NCBI GenBank assembly: GCA_050010255.1
Contig: JBEKLJ010000076.1
Location: forward strand, 1 to 19,028
Direction: 5' to 3'
Length of the DNA: 19,028 nt
Source of the DNA: JBEKLJ01 sp050010255
GTDB lineage: Bacteria; Acidobacteriota; Terriglobia; Bryobacterales; Bryobacteraceae
Of the stretch, positions 1 through 6,875 are shown in pieces. Made by a program: the position numbers and the translations under genes. Position 1 is the first letter of the stretch. Each line of letters begins with the position of its first letter. The notes below the pieces were generated by a model that saw only the letters and a program-made list of their open reading frames with translations, had not been told where the DNA came from and did no database searches.

Positions 1-1677
1 ATGCAGGGTGACAACCCGAGGTACTGGCAGGCGGCCTCCCTGCTCAAGCACTTTCTCGCCAACAGCAATGAGACGACCCGCGGGAGATCTTCCTCCGATC
101 TCGATGAACGGTTATTGCGGGAGTACTACTCGGCGCCGTTCCGGATGGGATTCGTCGAAGGGGGTGCGAGGTCGTTCATGGCCTCCTATAACGCCTTGAA
201 CCACGTTCCGATGACGGTGAATCCCATCCTGAAGAGCATGGCGGTGAAGGAGTGGGGAGCAGACGGAATCGTCTCTTCCGACGCCATGGCGGTGGAACTG
301 ATGGTTAGCAGCCATAAGTACTTTAAGACCCTGCCGCAGGCGGCGGCGGCAGCCATCAGGGCCGGCATCGGCCAGATACTTTCGATGTTCGTCAACATGC
401 CGCAGCAGGTAAGGCTTGGAATCAAGGACGGCCTGCTCACCGAGGCGGACATTGACGCGGCTCTCCGGGGCAAGTTCAGGACCGTCATCCGGCTGGGCCT
501 GCTGGACCCGCCCTCAATGGTCCCCTATTCCGGCATCGGGAGCGCTGGCGAGCCCGAACCTTGGACAACCGAGAAACATAAGATTGTCGCGCTGGATGTG
601 GCACGCGAGTCCGTCGTGCTTCTGAAGAACGCCAACGGCTTCCTGCCACTGAACCGGAGCGCTATCAAGTCGATCGCCGTGATTGGCCCTCGGGCCGGCG
701 AGGTTCTGGTCGATCTGTATGGCGGCCCGTACTCTTACGCCATCACGCCGCTCCAGGGAATCAAGAACAAGGTGGGACCCGGGATCGCCATCAATTACGC
801 CGCCAGCAACGAAAACGACGCGGCCGTGAAGGCAGCGAGGTCTTCTGATGTCGCGGTGGTCGTCGTTGGCAATCACCCCACATGCGGGGTGACCAACCCG
901 GCGGAAATGTTCAACCTGGACGTGTCGAGCAAGCCCTGCGCGGATCGCGGCGAAGGTAGAGAAGGGCGGGACAGACTGTCGATCGACCTGTCTCAGGAAG
1001 AACTGATCAGGCAGGTATACGCGGCCAATCCGAAGACCGTCGTGGTGCTCGTATCGAGCTTTCCGTACGCGATCAACTGGACTCAGCAGAACGTGCCGGC
1101 CATTCTGCACATGACGCACGCGTCCCAGGAGCAGGGAACCGCTCTGGCCGACGTGCTGTTCGGCGACTACAATCCGGCCGGCCGTCTGAATCAGACCTGG
1201 CCGAGGTCGCTTGACCAACTGCCGCCGATGATGGACTACGATATCCGCCACGGCCGCACCTACATGTACTTCAAGGGCGAGCCGCTCTATCCGTTCGGCT
1301 ACGGTCTGAGCTATACGACCTTTCGGTATTCCAAGCTGCGGTTCAGTTCCGCGCGGCTGCCGATGAATGGCGGCATCACGGTCAGTGTCAATGTGAAGAA
1401 CACGGGCCGGAGGCGCGGGGATGAAGTGGTTCAGCTCTACGTAGAGCACCCGCAGTCGAAAGTGGAACGGCCCCGCAAGGAGCTGAGGGGATTCCAGCGC
1501 GTCACGTTGGCGCCCAACGAAACGCGGACCGTGCGGATTCCGCTGAAGGCGGAGTCGCTGGCCTGGTGGAATGAAAGGCCAGGCCGCTTTGAAGTGGAGG
1601 AGGAGCCCATTCGCATCGTGGTTGGAAGCTCCTCGGCCGACGCGCGGCTGCAAAGGACCATCCAAGTAGCGCGATGA
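1..1677 (+). CDS. Glycoside hydrolase family 3 beta-glycosidase, 3' part (5' end outside window)
   Basis: This is the C-terminal 558 residues of a GH3 retaining beta-glycosidase (beta-glucosidase or beta-xylosidase type), an enzyme that releases sugars from oligosaccharides. The first visible codon is ATG, but it lies inside the conserved MQGDNPRY segment just before the substrate-binding KH pair (residues 16-17), so the true start is upstream of the window. The nucleophile Asp94 sits in GIVSSDAMAVE, and the likely acid/base Glu321 is in EGREGRDR. The GH3 C-terminal alpha/beta sandwich runs from about residue 200 to 430 and ends with the YPFGYGLSYTTF motif. A fibronectin-III-like domain follows (about 450-545). 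The gene stops with TGA at 1675-1677. Substrate cannot be told from this part. The SSD context of the nucleophile is less usual than SDW or SDC. Confidence 0.93.
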   Translation: MQGDNPRYWQAASLLKHFLANSNETTRGRSSSDLDERLLREYYSAPFRMGFVEGGARSFMASYNALNHVPMTVNPILKSMAVKEWGADGIVSSDAMAVELMVSSHKYFKTLPQAAAAAIRAGIGQILSMFVNMPQQVRLGIKDGLLTEADIDAALRGKFRTVIRLGLLDPPSMVPYSGIGSAGEPEPWTTEKHKIVALDVARESVVLLKNANGFLPLNRSAIKSIAVIGPRAGEVLVDLYGGPYSYAITPLQGIKNKVGPGIAINYAASNENDAAVKAARSSDVAVVVVGNHPTCGVTNPAEMFNLDVSSKPCADRGEGREGRDRLSIDLSQEELIRQVYAANPKTVVVLVSSFPYAINWTQQNVPAILHMTHASQEQGTALADVLFGDYNPAGRLNQTWPRSLDQLPPMMDYDIRHGRTYMYFKGEPLYPFGYGLSYTTFRYSKLRFSSARLPMNGGITVSVNVKNTGRRRGDEVVQLYVEHPQSKVERPRKELRGFQRVTLAPNETRTVRIPLKAESLAWWNERPGRFEVEEEPIRIVVGSSSADARLQRTIQVAR

Positions 1678-1966
1678 TCGGTGCTCTCCGGCGCGGCCTG
1701 GGTTGACCGAACGCTGGGCGCCCGCCGCGCTGTGGTTCATCGCCGCCGTCTCGGATCGGTGGTCCTGGGGTGTAGCGCTGAAACTGGCTTTGGACGCCAA
1801 GCGAGGCCGCCGCGAGTCCAGCTCGTGAGGCCGGGCTGGGCGTCCACTTTGGTGTCCACTCCCGGAGCAAACGGGGTAGAATTGGGAGAGAGGAGTGGCT
1901 TCGGAGACTCGCTCGCGGGCCGAAGAAGTCATTTCTAATCAGCCAAGTAGCTGATTCCGCTCGTGA
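1678..1966. other. Intergenic DNA upstream of the tRNA, no gene seen
   Basis: I see no convincing coding region in these 289 bases. Long minus-strand reading frames cross it but have no recognisable domain. A short direct repeat of GTCCACT (around 1842-1860) gives WTPKWTP when read on the minus strand. This resembles the tail of some phage-type integrases, but nothing else of such a gene is present. Confidence 0.5.
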
Positions 1967-2041
<75 letters not shown>

Positions 2042-2319
2042 TAGAATCAACAACTTACGGCGAATCTGCCATTCTCGTCTCTCCGTTATCGGAACCAATC
2101 GACCCACAGGGCCCATAAGTCATAGAATCGAAAACAAGTCCGCACCGCTGCATGCCGGCGGGGTACGTTGGCACTCGATCGAAAGCAGGTGCATTCGTTC
2201 CACCCCCGGCCCGGTTGGCGCGCTCTCCAGGCACAGGTCGAGCTTCCGGTACCCCGGTTCTCAACGGCGCTTCGCGGAAGCTGTCACAATACGATCAGAT
2301 AGCCTTTACTGATTACCGA
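2042..2319. other. Non-coding stretch between tRNA and aldo/keto reductase relic
   Basis: No domain is recognisable in any frame. The downstream relic's frame stays open back to an ATG at 2152, but the residues before about 2320 do not resemble an aldo/keto reductase and look like random high-GC translation. It may be decayed sequence of the same former gene. The promoter for the downstream cassette should lie here or in the relic, but I see no clear -35/-10 pair. Confidence 0.4.
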
Positions 2320-2475
2320 CCGACTCCAGCGGTGGAGCGCCTGGCCGAGAACATCGGAGCAACTGAAGTCGAGCTGACGTCCGACGACCTCCGTGAGATC
2401 GGTCGCGCTTTCTCAAGGATCACGGTGCAAGGGGCTCGGCTTTCCGAAGACCATATGAAACTGATAGACCGGTGA
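2320..2475 (+). pseudogene. Relic of an aldo/keto reductase 3' end
   Basis: The last 50 or so codons encode a C-terminus that aligns without gaps to the end of the intact aldo/keto reductase just downstream. RLAENIGATEVELTSDD matches RLDENIGVVSVELTPDD, and ITVQGARLSEDHMKLIDR matches ITVQGARYPEKLERMTGR. The frame closes with TGA at 2473-2475, only 19 bases before the next start codon. All catalytic residues (Asp, Tyr, Lys and His of the N-terminal and middle barrel) are absent, so this is not a working enzyme. The simplest reading is a former tandem paralogue, or an older copy, whose 5' part was deleted. The third-base differences between the two copies argue against a very recent duplication. 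Confidence 0.8.
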
Positions 2476-2481
2476 GTATTG

Positions 2482-2487
2482 AAGGAG
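2482..2487 (+). promoter_or_regulatory. Ribosome binding site of the aldo/keto reductase
   Basis: AAGGAG lies seven bases before the ATG at 2495 and fixes that codon as the start. It sits directly after the relic's stop codon. Confidence 0.8.
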
Positions 2488-2494
2488 AAGAACA

Positions 2495-3505
2495 ATGCAG
2501 AAGCGCAAACTTGGAAAGAGCGGCCTGGAAGTTTCGGCTCTCGGGCTCGGCTGCATGGGAATGAGCTTTTCTTACGGTCCGCCCAAAGACAAGCAGGAGA
2601 TGACCTCTCTTCTGCGGGCAGCCGTCGAACGCGGCATCACATTCTTCGACACTGCCGAGGTCTACGGCCCGTTCTTGAACGAAGAGCTCGTGGGCGAAGC
2701 TCTCGCTCCTTTCCGTGACCGAGTGGTGATCGCCACAAAATTCGGGTTCGACCTCAGTCCTGATTCCGATCCCCGTGGGATGAAGGGTGCGCCGGCGGGC
2801 CTGAACAGCAGGCCGGAGCACATCAAGCAAGCCGCCGAGGGCTCGCTCAAGCGGCTCAAGGTTGATGTCATCGACTTGCTCTATCAGCATCGGGTTGACC
2901 CGAACGTGCCTATCGAAGACGTAGCTGGAGCGGTCAAGGACCTGATTCAGGAAGGCAAGGTCAAGCACTTCGGCCTTTCCGAAGCAGGAGTGCAAACGAT
3001 CCGCCGCGCACACGCAGTCCAGCCGGTCACTGCTCTCCAGAGCGAATACTCGCTGTGGACGAGGACTCCGGAGAAGGAAGTCATACCGACCCTTGAGGAA
3101 CTCGGAATCGGCTTTGTCCCGTACAGCCCCCTGGGCAAGGGCTTCCTCACGGGCAAGATCGACGAAAATGCGAAGTTCGACAGCTCCGACTTTCGCAGCA
3201 CCCTGCCCCGCTTCACGCCGGAGGCTCTCAAGGCGAATCAGGCCCTAATTCATCTGCTCGCCAGCATCGGGGAACGGAAGAAGGCCACACCTGCTCAGAT
3301 CGCACTCGCCTGGCTGCTGGCCCAGAAGCCGTGGATTGTACCGATCCCAGGCACCACAAAGCTGCATCGCTTGGACGAAAACATCGGGGTAGTCTCAGTC
3401 GAACTCACGCCCGACGATCTCGGTGAGATCGAGAACGCCGCCTCAAAGATCACGGTGCAAGGCGCTCGGTACCCCGAAAAGCTGGAGCGGATGACCGGCC
3501 GCTGA
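2495..3505 (+). CDS. Aldo/keto reductase (AKR13-like)
   Basis: This is a complete 336-residue NADPH-type aldo/keto reductase, a cytoplasmic TIM-barrel enzyme that reduces aldehydes and ketones. The N-terminal signature (KLGKSGLEVSALGLGCMGMS) is typical of the family. The catalytic tetrad is visible: Asp52 and Tyr57 in FFDTAEVYG, Lys82 in ATKFGF, and His132 in LYQHRVD. The cofactor-binding end of the barrel carries PIPGTTKLHRLDENIG near residue 290. Length and order agree with homologues annotated as general aldo/keto reductases. The start is supported by a strong AAGGAG. The cupin gene begins 27 bases after the stop, and the alcohol dehydrogenase follows, so these three are probably one operon. 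The physiological carbonyl is unknown. Its position next to a hydroxynitrile-lyase-like protein suggests an aldehyde product of that enzyme, which is inference. Confidence 0.95.
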   Translation: MQKRKLGKSGLEVSALGLGCMGMSFSYGPPKDKQEMTSLLRAAVERGITFFDTAEVYGPFLNEELVGEALAPFRDRVVIATKFGFDLSPDSDPRGMKGAPAGLNSRPEHIKQAAEGSLKRLKVDVIDLLYQHRVDPNVPIEDVAGAVKDLIQEGKVKHFGLSEAGVQTIRRAHAVQPVTALQSEYSLWTRTPEKEVIPTLEELGIGFVPYSPLGKGFLTGKIDENAKFDSSDFRSTLPRFTPEALKANQALIHLLASIGERKKATPAQIALAWLLAQKPWIVPIPGTTKLHRLDENIGVVSVELTPDDLGEIENAASKITVQGARYPEKLERMTGR

Positions 3506-3532
3506 ACGACCACCGGGTGAAGGCATTCTGAG

Positions 3533-3928
3533 ATGGACATCAAACGAAGCGGTTCACAGCCTTCCGGCAAAGGACCGGCAGAGTATTTTGCCGGCACGGT
3601 GCGGGTTGACCCGCTGTTCAACCCGCCCGCTCCGGCGCGTGCTTTCGGCGCCAGCGTCACCTTCGAGCCCGGCGCCCGCACGGCATGGCATACACACCCG
3701 CTCGGTCAGACCTTGATCGTGACGGCCGGCTGTGGCCGGGTACAGCGTTGGGGCGGGCCGGTCGAGGAAATCCGCCCGGGTGATGTGATCTGTATTTCGC
3801 CCGGTGAGAAGCACTGGCATGGGGCCACGGCAACCACGGCCATGACCCATATCGCCATTCAGGAGCAGCTTGACGGCAAGGCCGCCGAGTGGATGGAACA
3901 GGTCAGCGACGAGCAATACAAGGCCTGA
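3533..3928 (+). CDS. Cupin protein, hydroxynitrile lyase-like (GtHNL type)
   Basis: This is a 131-residue single-domain cupin. Its length and sequence match, as I remember them, the manganese-dependent cupin hydroxynitrile lyases of Granulicella tundricola and Acidobacterium capsulatum, which reversibly cleave cyanohydrins to an aldehyde and HCN. The metal ligands of that family fall at the same numbers: His53 and His55 in WHTHP, Gln59, and His94 in KHWHG. The active-site positions known from engineering, Ala40, Val42 and Gln110, are also identical, as is His106. There is no signal peptide, so it should be cytoplasmic. GAAGG at 3519-3523 precedes the ATG. Related cupins of unknown function sit in many aldo/keto reductase and alcohol dehydrogenase clusters, so the in vivo substrate may not be a cyanohydrin. 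The fold is certain; the activity is likely but not proven by sequence. Confidence 0.88.
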   Translation: MDIKRSGSQPSGKGPAEYFAGTVRVDPLFNPPAPARAFGASVTFEPGARTAWHTHPLGQTLIVTAGCGRVQRWGGPVEEIRPGDVICISPGEKHWHGATATTAMTHIAIQEQLDGKAAEWMEQVSDEQYKA

Positions 3929-3965
3929 GTGAAGGCCAAAGAGGAACCAACAGGAGCATAGACCC

Positions 3966-5024
3966 ATGTACAAGACGAAGGCTTACGCCGCAGGCAGCGC
4001 GACATCGCCGCTTGCCTCCACGACAATCACGCGTCGAGATCCAACCGAACACGACGTGCAGATCGAGATCCTCTTCTGTGGCATCTGCCACTCCGATCTC
4101 CACCAAGTTCGTAATCAGTGGAGCAACGTCATGCCGACTGTCTACCCGATTGTCCCCGGCCATGAGATCGTCGGGCGTGTCACCAAGGTTGGTTCGGCAG
4201 TGACCAAGTACAAGTCCGGCGACCTCGCCGCGGTCGGCTGCATGGTCGACTCGGACGGTACCTGCCCCCAGTGCAAAGCTGGCGTCGAGCAGTTCTGCCC
4301 GAACATGACCCTCACCTTCAACTCCCCGGACAAGCACCTCGGAGGCGTCACCTATGGTGGCTACTCCGATAGCATCGTCGTCGATGAACGCTTCGTTCTC
4401 CGCGTCCCCTCCAACCTCGAACTCGCCGGAGCCGGCCCACTCCTCTGTGCCGGGGTCACAACCTACTCGCCCATGCGGCACTGGGGCGTCACAAAGGGCA
4501 AGAAAGTTGGCGTGGTCGGGCTCGGCGGACTGGGCCACATGGGCGTGAAGTTTGCTCATACGTTCGGAGCCCACGTCGTTGTCTTCACGACCTCACCCAA
4601 CAAGAAGGAAGACGCGCTCCGCCTCGGCGCCGACGAAGTCGTCGTCTCCCGCAATGGCGACGAGATGAAAAAGCACGCCGGCAGCTTCGACTTCATCCTC
4701 GACGCCGTCTCCGCCGATCACGACATCAACACCTATATCAACCTGCTCGGCCGCGACGGCAACATCACCCTTGTCGGCGCGCCTGAGAAGCCTTTCGCCG
4801 TCGCCGCCTTCAGCCTTTTGTTCGGACGCCGCAGCCTCTCCGGATCGCTCATCGGCGGTATTCCCGAGACCCAGGAGATGCTCGACTTCTGCGGCGCGCA
4901 TAACATCACCGCCGATGTCGAAGTCATCCCTATCCAGAAGGTCAACGAAGCCTACGAGAGAATGCTCAAGGCCGATGTGAAGTACCGCTTCTCCGTCGAT
5001 ATGGCTTCTCTCAAATCTGAGTGA
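3966..5024 (+). CDS. Zinc-dependent NAD(P) alcohol dehydrogenase (YahK/cinnamyl-alcohol-dehydrogenase type)
   Basis: This is a complete 352-residue medium-chain dehydrogenase that interconverts aldehydes and alcohols. The catalytic zinc ligands are Cys41 in CGICHSDLH, His66 and Glu67 in GHEIVG, and Cys161. The Rossmann motif GLGGLGH covers 185-191. The segment after the second strand (FTTSPNKKEDA) has the Ser/Lys pattern usual for NADPH users such as YahK. The structural zinc loop is atypical: Asp97 stands where most relatives have the first cysteine, while Cys100, Cys103 and Cys111 are kept. Sulfolobus solfataricus ADH has a Glu at this place, so zinc may still bind. CAGGAG (3951-3956) precedes the ATG, and the gene lies 37 bases after the cupin stop, fitting one operon. 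The natural substrate is unknown. Aldehydes made by the neighbouring lyase-like protein are a reasonable guess. Confidence 0.94.
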   Translation: MYKTKAYAAGSATSPLASTTITRRDPTEHDVQIEILFCGICHSDLHQVRNQWSNVMPTVYPIVPGHEIVGRVTKVGSAVTKYKSGDLAAVGCMVDSDGTCPQCKAGVEQFCPNMTLTFNSPDKHLGGVTYGGYSDSIVVDERFVLRVPSNLELAGAGPLLCAGVTTYSPMRHWGVTKGKKVGVVGLGGLGHMGVKFAHTFGAHVVVFTTSPNKKEDALRLGADEVVVSRNGDEMKKHAGSFDFILDAVSADHDINTYINLLGRDGNITLVGAPEKPFAVAAFSLLFGRRSLSGSLIGGIPETQEMLDFCGAHNITADVEVIPIQKVNEAYERMLKADVKYRFSVDMASLKSE

Positions 5025-5273
5025 GGCGATGAATAGGCGGCTCGCATTCCTGGCCGTCGCTTCCTCGTAGTGCCAGTAGGGCAACAGGAATCGCCACCAC
5101 TGCCTGCAAAACGGCGCGCGCACTGGCCGAAACCACGGTTAGGGGGTAAGCGTCCGGTGCCGACCGCATTGATCTTCTCGCTGGTTGCCGTCGGCGCGGA
5201 ACTGCCGCTCGGACAGGGCGTCGGTTTTCCACTGCCCTTGACGGCAGCGCAGCCGTTCGTCCATTGTGTGGGA
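5025..5273. other. Intergenic region before the GH43 gene
   Basis: The GH43 reading frame stays open back to 5070, but the residues before the ATG at 5274 are not part of the enzyme and would place the signal peptide inside the chain. I therefore treat this as leader DNA that should hold the GH43 promoter. I found no clear promoter or terminator motif. Confidence 0.5.
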
Positions 5274-6800
5274 ATGACACAGCGGACTTCCCGACTCCTT
5301 CTTGTCGTCGCCGCCATGAGCGTCCCCTGGCCCGCCCTCGCAGAGGGCAGGGGTCTGGTGACCTGGGGCGACCTGGGCGATGGCCGCTATCGTAATCCGA
5401 TCCTCAAGGCGGATTACTCAGACCCCGACGTGATCCGCGTGGGTGACGATTTCTACCTCGTGGCATCTGAATTCCATTTCATGGGCATTCAGGTGCTCCA
5501 GTCCACTGACCTCGTGAACTGGAAGATCATCAGCCAAGTGTTTCATCATCTGCCCATCAGCCCGAAGTACGACGAGATGAGGGGCTACGCCGAAGGAACG
5601 TGGGCACCCTCGCTGCGCTATCACGACGGCGAGTTCTATCTATTCGTTTGCACGCCGAAAGACGGTCTTTTCATGTGGCACACCAAAGACCCTGCCGGCA
5701 GATGGTCGGACGTCGTCACTGTGAGAGCGACAGCGGGCTGGGAAGATCCGTGCCCATTCTGGGACGACGACGGGCAGGCGTACCTCTTGCGCGGCAGGAC
5801 CGGCGCGGGCCCGCTGATTCTGCACAAAATAAGCGCGGACGGAACCCGTCTGCTCGACGACGGTGTCACGATCTACACCGGCCCGGTCGCCGAGGGCCCC
5901 AAACTTTTCAAGCGCAACGGCTTTTACTACATTACCCATCCGGAAGGCGGAGTCGCGACCGGATGGCAGGCCGTCGAGCGATCGAAGAACCTGTACGGAC
6001 CATACGAGCGCAGGATCGTTCTCGCCGGCGGACCGCACCAGGGTAGCATCGTCGAACTGCCGAACGGCGAAGCCTGGTTCATTGGTTTCAAATCCACCGG
6101 GTGGCTGGGGCGCGTCTGCTACCTGGAGCCGGTAACCTGGGGCGACGACAACTGGCCGGTCTTCGGCGACAAGGGCCAGCCGGTCGATATCTGGAAGAAG
6201 CCGGCGGTCGCGCATAGCAGCCCGGTCGGCCGCCCGCAGACCAGCGACGAGTTCGATAGCGGCGCGCTGAACCCGATCTGGCAGTGGAATCACAACCCCG
6301 TGGATGACGCCTGGTCTTTGAGCGCGCATCCGGGCTTTCTGCGGCTGAACGCGCTGCCCGCGGACGATATCGCCCGCGCGCGCAACACGCTCACCCAAAA
6401 GCTGTGGGATGAGTTTGGAACGATCGAGATCAGGCTGGACCTCGCCGGCATGGCGGAAGGCCAAAAAGTGGGACTCGCCTTCTTCAGCGGGCCAGTGTTC
6501 ACCTGGGCAGGCGCCGAGAAGACCGCGGATGGTTGCCGCGTCGCCTGGCAGAACGGGACGGGCGCTTTCATCAAGGACTGCCGCGAGCTCTGGCTGCGCG
6601 GAGATTATAGCCAGGGCGAAGCCAGGCTCTCCTATAGCGCGGATGGAAGGGCCTGGTCCGACACCACGCAGCGCATTGCATTGAGATTCGGAGCGTGGAA
6701 AGGCGCCCGGTTCGGCGTGTTCTGCTACGGGCCAAGACCGGGATACGCCGACCTGGATTATGTCCACTATGATTACTGGTCGGCCGCGCAACCGAAGTAG
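5274..6800 (+). CDS. Secreted glycoside hydrolase family 43 enzyme with C-terminal beta-sandwich
   Basis: GH43 enzymes are inverting beta-xylosidases, alpha-L-arabinofuranosidases and related activities. From the ATG at 5274 the product has 508 residues, with a signal peptide at its start (TSRLLLVVAAMSVPWPALA, residues 5-23). The five-bladed propeller follows with all three catalytic acids: Asp50 in DYSDPDV (general base), Asp158 in WEDPCPFWDDDG (pKa modulator) and Glu207 in GPVAEGPKLF (general acid). A concanavalin-like GH43 C-terminal domain covers roughly residues 320-505. The longer frame from 5070 is less likely because it would bury the signal peptide; no strong Shine-Dalgarno sequence decides the matter. 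The enzyme probably acts in the periplasm or outside the cell on hemicellulose side chains or xylo-oligosaccharides. The GH3 gene near the window start could be a functional partner. Confidence 0.93.
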   Translation: MTQRTSRLLLVVAAMSVPWPALAEGRGLVTWGDLGDGRYRNPILKADYSDPDVIRVGDDFYLVASEFHFMGIQVLQSTDLVNWKIISQVFHHLPISPKYDEMRGYAEGTWAPSLRYHDGEFYLFVCTPKDGLFMWHTKDPAGRWSDVVTVRATAGWEDPCPFWDDDGQAYLLRGRTGAGPLILHKISADGTRLLDDGVTIYTGPVAEGPKLFKRNGFYYITHPEGGVATGWQAVERSKNLYGPYERRIVLAGGPHQGSIVELPNGEAWFIGFKSTGWLGRVCYLEPVTWGDDNWPVFGDKGQPVDIWKKPAVAHSSPVGRPQTSDEFDSGALNPIWQWNHNPVDDAWSLSAHPGFLRLNALPADDIARARNTLTQKLWDEFGTIEIRLDLAGMAEGQKVGLAFFSGPVFTWAGAEKTADGCRVAWQNGTGAFIKDCRELWLRGDYSQGEARLSYSADGRAWSDTTQRIALRFGAWKGARFGVFCYGPRPGYADLDYVHYDYWSAAQPK

Positions 6801-6837
6801 GTTACCCTCGCCGCGCCCACTCGGACCGTAGCGGGCA

Positions 6838-6849
6838 CGCCGGCCGGCG
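6838..6849. repeat. Perfect 12-bp palindrome between convergent genes
   Basis: CGCCGGCCGGCG lies in the 75-base gap between the convergent GH43 and TonB-receptor genes. It could form part of a bidirectional stop signal, but no run of T follows on either strand, so it is not a typical intrinsic terminator. Confidence 0.3.
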
Positions 6850-6875
6850 AGAAGATCCTCTAGGCGCCTGCCGGC

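Noticed and set aside
514..1932. 472-codon minus-strand open frame
   Set aside because: It lies opposite the GH3 gene and has no domain; long antisense frames are expected at this GC content.
5070..5273. Longer start for the GH43 gene
   Set aside because: It would place a clear signal peptide after 68 unrelated residues; the ATG at 5274 begins the signal peptide.
5640..6791. 383-codon minus-strand frame
   Set aside because: It is antisense to the GH43 enzyme, whose catalytic residues confirm the plus strand as coding.
6801..6875. Intrinsic terminator between GH43 and the TonB receptor
   Set aside because: A GC palindrome is present, but there is no T run on either strand, so a typical terminator cannot be supported.
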